Below, piece by piece: positions 44,338 through 53,598 of a stretch of 64,000 nt of DNA (position 1 is its first letter; each line of letters starts with the position of its first letter). The DNA is taken from NCBI GenBank assembly GCA_963820775.1, contig CAWGBF010000002.1:124001-188000 (forward strand), in the 5' to 3' direction. A program made the position numbers and the translations under genes. The DNA is from Roseiarcus sp963820775. Lineage in GTDB: Bacteria; Pseudomonadota; Alphaproteobacteria; Rhizobiales; Beijerinckiaceae. Under the pieces are notes generated by a model. It saw nothing but the letters and a program-made list of their open reading frames with translations. It was not told the DNA's origin and did not search any database.

Positions 44338-45350
44338 TTATCCGCTCAAGGAGACCCGGACGCCGCCCACGACGCTCGACCGCTGAGCGGCGTCGATCAG
44401 CCGGGCGCATAGGATCGCCTGGTCGAGATTGCTCTTCGCGCCGTCTCGTCGCTGCGGCCACAAAGTCGGCGGCCACTCCGCCGAACCAATCGGGATGGTG
44501 CGACCCCTCCGACAGCGATGGCGACGGGCCAGCGGCGCTCCTGCGTCTTCGTCTGCAAGACCACCGCGTCGCCAATGGCGCGGATGTCGCCTTCATCGCC
44601 CTCGATCTCGATCGCGTTCGACCGCTCATCGGCGGCCCAGGTCAGAAAGATGTTGCTCACGCCGGCGGCGGTATCGAGGTCAACGCTCGCCGTGTCCTCG
44701 AGCGGGTGCTCGTGGAAGCGGCGCGTTTCGAGCCGCGCGGCGACACCCAAAGGCGTCCCCGGCCCAGCGCATGACGCAATAGATGGCATGCCAGCCGTGA
44801 TCGAACAGGATGCCGCCGCCCGCCATCGCCGGATCAACGCGCCAGTTCGCGACGCCATCCGCGCTGACCGCGATCGCCGGCTGAGTCCTGAGCGTGCGCC
44901 AGCGAACAGATCGCACAGCGCCGATTGCGCTTTCGTCGATCAAGTTGGAGATTTTTCGGCAGATCGGCGCCTCGAGCCAATTATGCACCGTATGCACAAC
45001 TCTCCCGGCGCGCGCAGCGGCCGCGGCGATGCGCTTCGCGTCCTCAACTCGCGTGACCAACGGCTTCTCGCTCAGCACATGCAGGCCCGCGTCGAGCGCC
45101 CGCTCGATCAGCGCCGCATGACTGCCCGGCGGGCGCGCAGATGTCGACAAAATCGAGCTTTTCGCCGGCTAGCAGATCATCGACGGTCTCATGCCACCGG
45201 CCATCGGGACAGGCGGCGAGAAAGGCCTCGCGACGCGACGCGGTGGCGTCGGTCGCAGCGACAATCCTTACGTCGCTCACGGGCTCGCCAGCCCGACAAG
45301 TGGCCGTTGGCCGCGACGTTGCCGAAGCCGATAAACGCCCCTTTGAGCAC
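44338..45350 (-). pseudogene. Gfo/Idh/MocA-family oxidoreductase, multiply frameshifted
   Basis: NAD(P)-dependent sugar/cyclitol dehydrogenase family. Pieces in successive frames assemble into one protein: GAFIGFGNVAANGHL (Rossmann motif, GTG 45350), VRIVAATDATASRREAFLAA, LHVLSEKPLVTRVEDAKRIA (the EKP motif), MAGGGILFDHGWHAIYCVMR (GG..D.G.H motif), ASVDLDTAAGVSNIFLTWAA, and SNLDQAILCARLIDAAQRSS ending at 44338. Junctions fall near 45285, 45130, 44765, 44510 and 44445. Five indels in 1 kb mean either a dead gene or very poor local sequence. Directly after the aminotransferase gene and probably the last member of the cyclitol operon. Confidence 0.75.
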
Positions 45351-45358
45351 TCCGCGGC

Positions 45359-46718
45359 TCAGTCGAGGTTGAACCGGCGCGCAATCGCGGCAAAGGACTG
45401 ATCCAGGATATCGACCCCGCGCAGCGCTTCGTCTTCGGTGATGACCAAGAGGCGGATTGATGCGGATGACGTTCGAATAAGACATGGTGATGAGGCCGCG
45501 CTCCAGCGCCTCATGGAAAAGCGCGCGGGTGATGGTCTTATCGAGTGGCGCCTTCGTCTTGCGATCGGCGACCATCTCGACTCCGATCAGGAGGCCTCGA
45601 CCGCGGACATCGCCGATGAAACGGTACTTGTCCTGTAACCGCTTGAGCGCCTCGAGCATTTTGGCGCCGACGCGCGCCGAATTCTCGACGAGCTTGTCCT
45701 CAAGGATCGCCTCGACCGCGCCGAGCCCCGCCGCGGCGGCGAGCGGATTGCCGCCGTAGCTGGACGAACTGCCGCTCGGCTCGCCGAAGGGCGCGGCCGA
45801 CATACGCTCGAGCGACGAGGCGACGGCGCTCAAGGGAAAGCCGCCGCCGATGCCCTTGCCGATCGTCATAATGTCGGGCTTCAGCCCAAAATGGTCAGAG
45901 GCCCACATTTTTCCGGTGCGGCCGAAGCCGACGAGAATCTCGTCGGCGATGAGAAGGGCGCCGGTCTCTGTCGCGATCTCGCGCACCGCGTGGATGAAGT
46001 CGTCAGGCGGAATCACGTTGCCGGCCGTGCCCTGCATCGGCTCGATGATGATCGCCGCAAGCTCGCCTTGCGTGTCGTTCTTGATCACGTTGCGCAGGTG
46101 CTCGGCGCACGCGATACCGCACGATGGATATTGAAGATTGAACGGGCAGCGGTAGCAATTCGCGTAAGGCGAATGATGCATTCCAGGCGGAAACGGTCCC
46201 TGGTGGTTGCGATAAGCGCCGCCGAGCATGCCGATAACGCCCTGGCTCTTGCCATGGAAACCGCCCCAGAAGCCGATGAACTCGAATTTCTTGGTGACCG
46301 ACTTGGCGAGCCGGAACGCCGCTTCGACCGCCTCCGCGCCGCCCGAGAACAATTGCAGGTGGGTGATTCCTTCCGGCAGCAGCGAGGCCACCATCTTGAG
46401 GAAGCGCGCGCGAGCTTCGGTGGTGAAGCTGCCAAAAGTCGATCGCTCGAGCTGCTCCCTAAGGCGCTTGATGTAGTGAGGATGGCTATGGCCGACGCTG
46501 CCGACGGCGATGCCGGCTATGAAATCGAGATATTCGTTACCGTCGACGTCGGTGATCGTGCAGCCCTCGGCGTGGTCGACGACGATTTGCGAGAAGAGCG
46601 CGATCGACTGCAGCCCCGGCGCCATGACCTTCGCCTCCTCGGCGAAGATCGCCTTGGACTTCGGGCCAGGAACGGCGCGGCGTTTGAACGCGTTGTTCGG
46701 GGACGGAATTTCGTTCAC
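45359..46718 (-). pseudogene. Class III PLP-dependent aminotransferase, frameshifted at the C-terminus
   Basis: About 450-aa subgroup III aminotransferase (aspartate aminotransferase family annotation; ornithine/GABA/cyclitol-type fold). Intact parts: GNEYLDFIAGIAVGSVGHSH, LFSGGAEAVEAAFRLAK, IIIEPMQGTAGNVIPPDDF, LLIADEILVGFGRTGKMWA (PLP Asp) and the Schiff-base Lys in IMTIGKGIGGGFPLSAV. Near 45455 the frame shifts: after NPPL the true end VITEDEALRGVDILDQSFAA lies in another frame and stops at 45359. Unusually, a Cys cluster (NCYRCPFNLQYPSCGIACAE) sits after HHSPY. GTG start 46718 behind AAGGA, four bases after the ATP-grasp gene. Confidence 0.85.
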
Positions 46719-46722
46719 GAGA

Positions 46723-47571
46723 TCAATTCCTTGCTGAGGCGACCAAGCGAGGACGCCGCTGGAAGCGCTCGGTCAGGCAATCGGCGATCGCCTCTGCGGC
46801 GCGATCGCGGTAGAGCGCGTAGCTCGGCCACGCGTTGAGGTCGATGATCATCGGCTCGCCGTTGGCCTTAATGACCGCGTCGCCGCCGAAGACCTCCAGT
46901 CCGAGCGCCGCGGCCGCGGCAAGCCCGGCCTTGCTCAGGCGAGCCGGATCAAATGAATGACCCAGCATTCCCTTGTCACGATGATAGAACCATTGGAACC
47001 AATTGGCGTCCTTGGCGCCCGCGCCATTTCGCACGCCGTAGAATTTGACCAGATCGCCCGGCACATGCTCCTGCGCGATAACGAACGGAATTCCGCGCTC
47101 GGCGAAGCGGCTCAGCGCGTCGCGCCATCCAACCTCTGACGCCGCGTAGAGAACATCGTCGGTTTGGGTCGCGTGGAAATCGTAGCGCTTGACCCAAGCG
47201 CAGTCGGCCGGCCGCGGCTTGTTCGCGTCGGTGGCGACAACCCAGCTGACGGGCGCCGACACGCGGTGGCGCGCGAACAGCTCGACCATGCGGTGGCGAT
47301 AGGTGTTGCGAATGGCGGCCGGCGCATTGACAACGATCGCGCCCGCCTTCTCCATTTCCGCCAGGCGATCAAGAACGGCCGTGCGTTCGCACATGATGAA
47401 CAGGTTGGCCCCACGCGCTTCAACCACGGCGTCAGCGGTGACCAATTCAACTCTAAAGCCCCGCTCGGCCAAAGCGTCGCCAACCCGCTTCATGATGGCG
47501 GCGTCATCATCGATGCGGCCAGGCGAGTGGGCGGGCTCGCGCAACACGCCCACACAGGTCATGGAATTCAT
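46723..47571 (-). CDS. ATP-grasp family protein (possible amino-acid ligase)
   Basis: 282-aa protein with an ATP-grasp pattern: N-terminal RERPAHSP-like pre-ATP domain (CVGVLREPAHSPGRIDDDAA), central ADCAWVKRYDFHATQTDD (Lys that binds ATP phosphates), IPFVIAQEHVPGDLVKFYGV and the metal-binding C-terminal VIKANGEPMIIDLNAWPSYA (D and N of the D-x-N motif). Enzymes of this fold join a carboxylate to an amine or other nucleophile through an acyl phosphate. It overlaps the nucleotidyltransferase gene by four bases. The substrate is unknown; in this operon an aminated cyclitol is a reasonable acceptor. Confidence 0.78.
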   Translation of the reverse strand: MNSMTCVGVLREPAHSPGRIDDDAAIMKRVGDALAERGFRVELVTADAVVEARGANLFIMCERTAVLDRLAEMEKAGAIVVNAPAAIRNTYRHRMVELFARHRVSAPVSWVVATDANKPRPADCAWVKRYDFHATQTDDVLYAASEVGWRDALSRFAERGIPFVIAQEHVPGDLVKFYGVRNGAGAKDANWFQWFYHRDKGMLGHSFDPARLSKAGLAAAAALGLEVFGGDAVIKANGEPMIIDLNAWPSYALYRDRAAEAIADCLTERFQRRPRLVASARN

Positions 47572-48296
47572 GCTCGGGCGCTCTCAGGCCAGCCGCGGAA
47601 CCCAGCCTGCTCGGCCGCCCGAACGTCGTGCGCCCGATCGATATCAAACACGAGAGGCAGGACCACGCCAAAAACTGGCCAGCGTTCGTCGACCAGCCAT
47701 TTGAGATAGTCGCGCAGACGGTCGAAGCGCGCCTCCGGCTCCGCGCCCCGGTGGGCCGGAAGCCAGTAGAGTCCAGCCGTGACGTGGCTGCCCTGATCGC
47801 CGCCGAGCCGAAGAACGCGCCCGTGCTCGTCCAGGATCGCCCACAATGGATTCTCGTCATCGACATGACCGGTCAGGCCGAGCACGAATGCGTCATTCGG
47901 GAGGTGGGCCGCCAATTCTACAAAACGCTGAAAGGCGTCGACAGGCATCACAGCGTCGACCGTCGTGATGATTGCCGGCGCGCCGGCAAGCCGAGAGGCG
48001 ACCAGCTCAAAGCTCGCATACGACGACGGAGTCGTCCGCACGATCAGGTCGAGATTAAAATCCTGAGCGTGGTCGCGAAGCCACTGCCTGCAATCGTCGC
48101 TCCCCTGGTTGACGATGACGGTCGTTTTGCGAACGCCGACCGCGCGAAAGCGATCAAGGGCATGGCCGATCAAGGGCTGTCCGCCGACCGGCGTCATCGG
48201 CTTGCTGACGCGATAGCCGTCAGCCCGCAGGCGTGTCCCATGACCGGCGGCGATAATTCCTCCGCGTAGAGCGAGAGAGTCTAGCGCGATTGTCAT
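47568..48296 (-). CDS. MobA/RfbA-like NTP-transferase
   Basis: 242-aa nucleotidyltransferase with the signature GIIAAGHGTRLRADGYRVSK then PMTPVGGQPLIGHALDRF (the G-x-G-T-R-x(n)-PK-type loop that binds the nucleotide). Later acidic residues in IITTVDAVMP likely bind Mg2+. Members activate sugar or cyclitol phosphates as NDP or CDP derivatives; inositol-1-phosphate cytidylyltransferases share this fold. Overlaps its neighbours on both sides by four bases (ATGA). Confidence 0.82.
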   Translation of the reverse strand: MTIALDSLALRGGIIAAGHGTRLRADGYRVSKPMTPVGGQPLIGHALDRFRAVGVRKTTVIVNQGSDDCRQWLRDHAQDFNLDLIVRTTPSSYASFELVASRLAGAPAIITTVDAVMPVDAFQRFVELAAHLPNDAFVLGLTGHVDDENPLWAILDEHGRVLRLGGDQGSHVTAGLYWLPAHRGAEPEARFDRLRDYLKWLVDERWPVFGVVLPLVFDIDRAHDVRAAEQAGFRGWPESARA

Positions 48297-49009
48297 GTCA
48301 GGATGTCGAGAAGACCCGGCAGCTCGCTCACGGTGGCGAAAGCGGGTCGGTCCGCTGCGCTGCGCTCTGCGGCCTGGACGTCTTCGGGCGCGATCCAGAT
48401 GAAGCCCATGCCGGAGCGCCGCGCACCCTCATAGTCGCGCCGCAAGGAATCGCCGACCATCACAGTCGTCTCCGGTGCCGCATGCAGCGCCGCGAGCGCC
48501 GCCTGGAAGATCGCTGGCTCGGGCTTCTCGGCGCCGACACACTGACTGTCCGCCATAGCTCCAAATAGAGGAGCAAGACCAGAGCTTTGGCAGGCAGCTT
48601 CGAGATTGCCATAGAAATTCGACACCACGCCAAGTCGGTATCGCTCGCCGAGCGCCTCGAGGACCAAGCGATTGCGGGCGAACGTTGCGGATGTTTCGGA
48701 CAGGAAACGCGACGCGACGCGCTCCCTCCGCGCGCCGTCAATCCCACCCGCGCCATTTCCAGCAGTCCGGCGGGCGAGTTCGGTCTCGATATTGGTTGTC
48801 AATGCGTGGACCGTCTCCTCGAGGCCGGTCGTCGGCGGAAGCGCGCCAACGAGCGCGTCATCGGCGGCGTAAAAGGCGGGCGCGAAAGCCTCGGCGGAAA
48901 GCTCCAATCCTTCGGCCCGATAAAATGCGTGGAAGCGCTCCTTCCACGCCACCCCGTCGGAGTCGAGCGTGCCGCCAAAATCGAAAAGCAGGGTTTCGAT
49001 CGCTTGCAC
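48293..49009 (-). CDS. HAD-family hydrolase
   Basis: 238-aa HAD-like phosphatase. Motif I LLFDFGGTLDSDG has Asp then Gly where the second catalytic Asp usually sits two residues on (D-F-G), unlike classical D-x-D phosphatases; motif II VVSNFYGN, motif III KPEPAIFQ and motif IV MVGDSLRRDYEGA are present. The variation raises the possibility of weakened phosphatase activity or another phosphotransfer role. GTG start 49009 overlaps the stop of ino1 by one base. Confidence 0.82.
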   Translation of the reverse strand: MQAIETLLFDFGGTLDSDGVAWKERFHAFYRAEGLELSAEAFAPAFYAADDALVGALPPTTGLEETVHALTTNIETELARRTAGNGAGGIDGARRERVASRFLSETSATFARNRLVLEALGERYRLGVVSNFYGNLEAACQSSGLAPLFGAMADSQCVGAEKPEPAIFQAALAALHAAPETTVMVGDSLRRDYEGARRSGMGFIWIAPEDVQAAERSAADRPAFATVSELPGLLDILT

Positions 49010-50157
49010 TATAGGCGGCCGCGGCCCGCGACTTTCGCGCCCTTCGGCGCCTCTACAGGAAGGTCAAAGCGCTCGCCGTCGATGAACGCGTTGCACGCGT
49101 CGCGCGCGACGCTGTCGCGAAGCTGACGCGGCGGGCTTTTCATATAGTAGGCCGAGGGCGCTTCGAGCGGTCCGCCGACGCCGCGTTCCAATCCCAGCTT
49201 GGCGCAGCGCAACGCATCGATGACGACGCCGGCGCTGTTCGACGAATCCTGGACGGACAGCCTGAGTTCGACCTCTAGAGGCGCATCGCCAAAACCGCGC
49301 CCCTCCAGGCGGATGAAGGCGACCTTGTTGTCATGCTGCCAGGGAATGTAATCGGACGGCCCGATGTGGATGTCCGCGTCTTCGAGCCGCTCGTCGAGCT
49401 GGGACTGGACGGATTCGGTCTTGGAAAGCTTCTTCGACTTAAGCCGCTTGCGCTCCAGCATGTTGAGGAAGTCGGTGTTGCCCGCGGTGTTGAGCTGGTA
49501 GGTCCGGTCGAGGGCCACGCCGCGGTCGGCGAACAGCCGCGCGAGCGAGCGATGCACGATGGTCGCGCCAACCTGGCTCTTGATGTCGTCGCCGACGATG
49601 GGCAAGCCGGCGTCACGGAACTTCTGCGCCCATTCGGGGTCCGAGGCGAGGAAGACGGGCACGCAATTGACCATCGCGACGCCCGCCTTCAGGCAGGCTT
49701 CGGCGTAATGCTTGACGGCGGTGTCAGATCCGACTGGCAGATAGCACAGCAGCACCTCGGCGCCCGACTTGCGCAAAGCCTCGGCGATATTCGTCGGCTC
49801 GAGGTCGGCCGGGCGAAACGCGACGTCGTCCTCGTACTCCGCCATATGCGGCGCCACGCCGTCAAACTGGGGGCCCATTTGGACCACGACGTTCGACACG
49901 GGCAGCGAGCTTTGGAAGATCCGCGTATTGTTCGGCTTGGCGAAGATCGCCTCCTCGAGCGGCCGGCCGACCTTGCGCACGTCGACGTCAAAAGCGGCGA
50001 CGAACTCGACATCGCTGGCCCGATAGCCGCCCACCGTCTGGCGCATCACGCCGTCTAGCGCCGCGTTGCGGCGGCTCCGGTAATATTCCACGCCCTGCAC
50101 CAGCGCGCTGGCGCAATTGCCGACCCCGGCGATGGCGACCTTGATCTTCTTTTGCAT
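49009..50157 (-). CDS. ino1: Inositol-3-phosphate synthase (MIPS)
   Basis: 382-aa NAD-dependent enzyme isomerising glucose-6-phosphate to 1L-myo-inositol-1-phosphate. Motifs: IAGVGNCASALVQGVEYYR (NAD site), VNCVPVFLASDPEWAQKFRD, GDDIKSQVGATIVHRSLARL, NTAGNTDFLNML and KRLKSKKLSKTESVQSQL (active-site lysines). ATG 50157 chosen because the family homology starts at KKIKVAIAG; an upstream in-frame start adds 20 unconserved residues. First gene of the six-gene cyclitol operon. The 180-base gap to shc contains a possible promoter (AT-rich CATATATACTTTACG in the minus strand). Confidence 0.95.
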   Translation of the reverse strand: MQKKIKVAIAGVGNCASALVQGVEYYRSRRNAALDGVMRQTVGGYRASDVEFVAAFDVDVRKVGRPLEEAIFAKPNNTRIFQSSLPVSNVVVQMGPQFDGVAPHMAEYEDDVAFRPADLEPTNIAEALRKSGAEVLLCYLPVGSDTAVKHYAEACLKAGVAMVNCVPVFLASDPEWAQKFRDAGLPIVGDDIKSQVGATIVHRSLARLFADRGVALDRTYQLNTAGNTDFLNMLERKRLKSKKLSKTESVQSQLDERLEDADIHIGPSDYIPWQHDNKVAFIRLEGRGFGDAPLEVELRLSVQDSSNSAGVVIDALRCAKLGLERGVGGPLEAPSAYYMKSPPRQLRDSVARDACNAFIDGERFDLPVEAPKGAKVAGRGRL

Positions 50158-50335
50158 TTGGTCAGAGATCCCCGCAATGCCTGCTGACGGAGTCAACGGA
50201 ATCCGCCCCTTATCCACAGGCGTGACGAAAACGTAAAGTATATATGACCGGACTGCGACAGCAAAGCCGGATTTTCATGTACGCGTGCGGGTAATTTAGG
50301 TTGTCGTCTCTAGGCAAAGCGGACGACGCGACGTG

Positions 50336-52312
50336 TCACATGCCAAAGGCGGGCGTTCGGCTGTTGCCGCGCTTGAGATTGCGATAGCTTGCCATCGCCC
50401 ATAGCGGAAAAAACTTCGAGTAACCGTGATAGCGCAGGTAGAAAACCCGCGGAAAACCTGTGGCGGTGTGGAACGGCTCGTTCCAGAAGCCGTCGTCCGC
50501 TTGGGTCGCTGCGAGAAAGGCGATCCCGCGCGCGACCGCAGGATGATCAACTTCGCCCGCCGCCATGAGGCCAAGCAGCGCCCAAGCCGTCTGCGAGGCC
50601 GCGCTGGGCGCGGGTTCGTAGCCTTTGTAGTCGAGCCGGTAGCTGCCGCCGCTCTCCCCCCAGCCGCCGTCCGGATTCTGGATCCGCGCGAGCCACCCGA
50701 CGGCCCGGCGCATGGGCTCCGATTGCGGATCCTGGCCGGCGATCGCCAGTGCGCATAAAGACGACCAAGTTCCGTAGATGTAATTCATGCCCCAGCGGCC
50801 GAACCAGCTTCCGTCCTTCTCCTGATCGGCCAAAAGGGCGTCGATCCCGCGCGCCAAAACCGGGCTGGCGTCGCGCGTTTCGCCAAGCTGGGCGAGCATG
50901 GACACGCAGCGCGCTGTCACGTCGGCGGTCGGCGGATCGAGCAATGCGCCGTGGTCGGCGAACGGAATGTGGTTGAGATAATAATAGGTGTTATCGGCGT
51001 CGAAGGCGGCCCATGCGCCGTTGCGGCTTTGCAGTCCTTCGATCCATTCGCGCGCACGGGCGACGGCTGGCGAATGCGCGTGCGGACTCCGCGTCACGCC
51101 GCCGCGATCGGCGCGGTCCATCGCCATCGCCACCACCGCGGTGTCGTCGGTGTCGGGATAATGCGGATTGGCGTACTGGAACGCCCAGCCGCCTGGCCGT
51201 ACGTTTGGACGCTGAACAGCCCAGTCGCCCTTGACGTCGAGGATTTGGAGCGGCGCCAGCCAATCAAGCGCCGCCCGCACCGGCTCTCCGCCTGCCTCTC
51301 CGCCCGCCTCCAGCAGCGCATGAGCGGCGAGCGCGGTATCCCAGACCGGCGACAGGCAAGGCTGGCAATAGGCCTCATCCTTGCCGACCACGAGCAGTTT
51401 TTCGATCGACTGTCGCGCCGTCACCACATGAGGATGATCAGGCGGATAGCCGAGCGCGTCATACATCATTACGGCGTTCGCCATGGCGGGATAGATCGCG
51501 CCAAGGCCTTCTTCGCCATTGAGACGCTCGGTCACAAAAGCCTCGCCCGCGTCGATCGCGCGGCGCCGTAAGGACGGCGGAAAGTAGGGCTCGACGCGCT
51601 TGAGCACCCAGTCGATCGCGCCGAAAATTTTCACGCCCGCCCATGCCTGATGCGTGCCCTTTGGCCACTCGCGCACAGTTTCGGGCGGCGCGACGAACAG
51701 CTCCGGGATCGTGACGCCGCGTGGATTGGCAGGGCGCGGCTTCAGCGCTTGCAGCACCAGCAGCGGGACCATCACGGTGCGCGCCCAATAGGAAACCTTA
51801 TCGATATGGAAGGGAAACCAGCGCGGCAGGAGCATGATCTCGACCGGCATGGTCGGGACTCCGCGCCATGGAATGGCCTCGTAGAGCGCGAGCAAGAAGC
51901 GGGTGAAGACATTGCTTTTCGCAGCGCCGCCCTTGGCAAGAATCGCTTCTCGCGCGCGACGCATGTGCTGCGCCTCGGGATCGTCGCCGATCATCTTGAG
52001 CGCAAAATAGGCTTTGACGCTGGCGCTCATGTCGAACGGGCCGGCGTGAACAAGCGGCCAGCCGCCATGATCGCCCTGAATGCGCCGAAGGTAGACGGCG
52101 ATCCGGCGCTCGAGTTCGAGATCGGGCTTCTCGCCGCGGAAATGCCTGAGCAGCACGTATTCGGCCGGGATCGTCGCATCGGCCTCGAGTTCGAAACACC
52201 AATGGCCATCCTCGTGCTGACGAGCGAGCAGAGCCTTCGCGGCGCGCGAGATGTGAAGCTCGAGCGCATCCAGCGATGGCGGGTCTTGAGAATGATCGAG
52301 AGCGACATTCAT
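50336..52312 (-). CDS. shc: Squalene-hopene cyclase
   Basis: 658-aa membrane-associated triterpene cyclase making hopene/hopanol from squalene. The catalytic Asp motif appears as DTDDTA (consensus DVDDTA) near residue 385, with many QW-type repeats (QNPDGGWGES, QADDGFWNEP, QSRNGAWAAF, QEKDGSWFGRW). ATG 52312 is preferred since it overlaps the hpnE stop by four bases (ATGA), the spacing used throughout this operon; ATG 52336 would add eight residues. Also called hpnF. Last hopanoid gene here; side-chain genes hpnGHIJ are not in the window. Confidence 0.97.
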   Translation of the reverse strand: MNVALDHSQDPPSLDALELHISRAAKALLARQHEDGHWCFELEADATIPAEYVLLRHFRGEKPDLELERRIAVYLRRIQGDHGGWPLVHAGPFDMSASVKAYFALKMIGDDPEAQHMRRAREAILAKGGAAKSNVFTRFLLALYEAIPWRGVPTMPVEIMLLPRWFPFHIDKVSYWARTVMVPLLVLQALKPRPANPRGVTIPELFVAPPETVREWPKGTHQAWAGVKIFGAIDWVLKRVEPYFPPSLRRRAIDAGEAFVTERLNGEEGLGAIYPAMANAVMMYDALGYPPDHPHVVTARQSIEKLLVVGKDEAYCQPCLSPVWDTALAAHALLEAGGEAGGEPVRAALDWLAPLQILDVKGDWAVQRPNVRPGGWAFQYANPHYPDTDDTAVVAMAMDRADRGGVTRSPHAHSPAVARAREWIEGLQSRNGAWAAFDADNTYYYLNHIPFADHGALLDPPTADVTARCVSMLAQLGETRDASPVLARGIDALLADQEKDGSWFGRWGMNYIYGTWSSLCALAIAGQDPQSEPMRRAVGWLARIQNPDGGWGESGGSYRLDYKGYEPAPSAASQTAWALLGLMAAGEVDHPAVARGIAFLAATQADDGFWNEPFHTATGFPRVFYLRYHGYSKFFPLWAMASYRNLKRGNSRTPAFGM

Positions 52313-53598
52313 TGCGAAAAACTCATGGCTCGCCATCTTGGCGTATCCGCGCCCGAGGCGACGACGATTGAAGCAGCCTTATAGCCCGAACGCACCGCGC
52401 CTTCGATCGTGGCCGGGAGGCCGGTCTGGATCCAGTCGCCGGCGAGCACAACATTTGCCCATCGGGTGCGCGAATCCGGCCGTTTAGCGTCTTGCGCTGG
52501 AGTCGCCGCAAAGGTTGCGCGCTTCTCCTTGACGATCTGCCAGGGTGGAAGATCAGCAGCAAGTCCCGTCAGAGCCGCGGCTTCGCGCCAAATCTCGGCC
52601 GCGAGTTCATCGCGCGGACGGTCGATCAGCCGGTCGGCGTTGCTGATCGTGACGGAGAGCCGGTCTGGAAAAGCAAACAGCCATTCAATCTCAGCGTTGA
52701 CGACGCCGAGGATCGGCGGTTGCCCGCGAGGCGGCGCGATCTGGAAATGGACGTTGAGGATGGCTCGAAATTCGTCCGGCGTCTTGAGGCCCGGAAGGAG
52801 GTCCTTTGCGATCCATGGCGGCACGGCGAGAATCACGGAATCATCCACGCCAAGCTCCTGCTGCGCCCGGTCAAAGTCGAGCGCGACGGCGCGCTCACCC
52901 ACAAACCGGACCGCCTTAAGGCGCTCGCCGAACCGAACTGGACAGCCCCGTCCAGCGAGAAACGCGAGCGCCGGATCGATGAAGCTGTTCGCAAGGCCAT
53001 GGGCGGCGAACAGCGGGTGGCAGGCCTTTCCGCCCGCGGCAAGCGTCTCACGCAGCAGAGCCGCGGTGAGCGCTGCAGAACTTTCCGGGGGATCAGTATT
53101 GAGCGCCGAGGTCAGCAGGGGACGCCAGAGCCGCTCATAAAGCGGTCCCTCGCAACCCATGGCGTCGCCGACCGTCGCGCTCCGCCCCTTGATGAACACG
53201 CCGAGCGGAGCGAAATATTGGCCGAGCGCTGTCCCCGGCACGCGTTTCTTCGGATCGAACAGCCACCAGGGGAAACGGCCTTCGCTGAGATCGAGCCGCC
53301 AGCGCTCGCCGCCCTTGCGGTCCGCGAAATCGAAGACCGCCGCGCCGGGATCGCGCAGCGTGTCGCCCGCTCCGATCCGATCGAGATAGTCCAGCGCCTC
53401 GTGGTTGCCCGACAGCAGCAAATGGTTGCCATTGTCGATGACGAGGCCAAGCGCCGGGTCGAGATAGGACCGGCAACGGCCGCCGGCGAACGACGCGGCC
53501 TCATGCACAATGGCTTTGAGCCCGACGTCGACAAGACGCACGGCCGCGCTCAAGCCCGCGAGCCCGGCGCCGATAATATGGACCGCGCCAACGCTCAC
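52309..53598 (-). CDS. hpnE: Hydroxysqualene dehydroxylase HpnE
   Basis: 429-aa FAD-dependent amine-oxidase-fold enzyme reducing hydroxysqualene to squalene in the HpnCDE route. N-terminal FAD motif VHIIGAGLAGLSAAVRLVD, GGRCRSYLDPALGLVIDNGN HLLLSGNH region (shown in part), C-terminal VVLAGDWIQTGLPATIEGAV. GTG at 53598 overlaps the hpnD stop (GTGA), which sets the start; longer frame upstream is not homologous. Confidence 0.95.
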   Translation of the reverse strand: MSVGAVHIIGAGLAGLSAAVRLVDVGLKAIVHEAASFAGGRCRSYLDPALGLVIDNGNHLLLSGNHEALDYLDRIGAGDTLRDPGAAVFDFADRKGGERWRLDLSEGRFPWWLFDPKKRVPGTALGQYFAPLGVFIKGRSATVGDAMGCEGPLYERLWRPLLTSALNTDPPESSAALTAALLRETLAAGGKACHPLFAAHGLANSFIDPALAFLAGRGCPVRFGERLKAVRFVGERAVALDFDRAQQELGVDDSVILAVPPWIAKDLLPGLKTPDEFRAILNVHFQIAPPRGQPPILGVVNAEIEWLFAFPDRLSVTISNADRLIDRPRDELAAEIWREAAALTGLAADLPPWQIVKEKRATFAATPAQDAKRPDSRTRWANVVLAGDWIQTGLPATIEGAVRSGYKAASIVVASGADTPRWRAMSFSQ

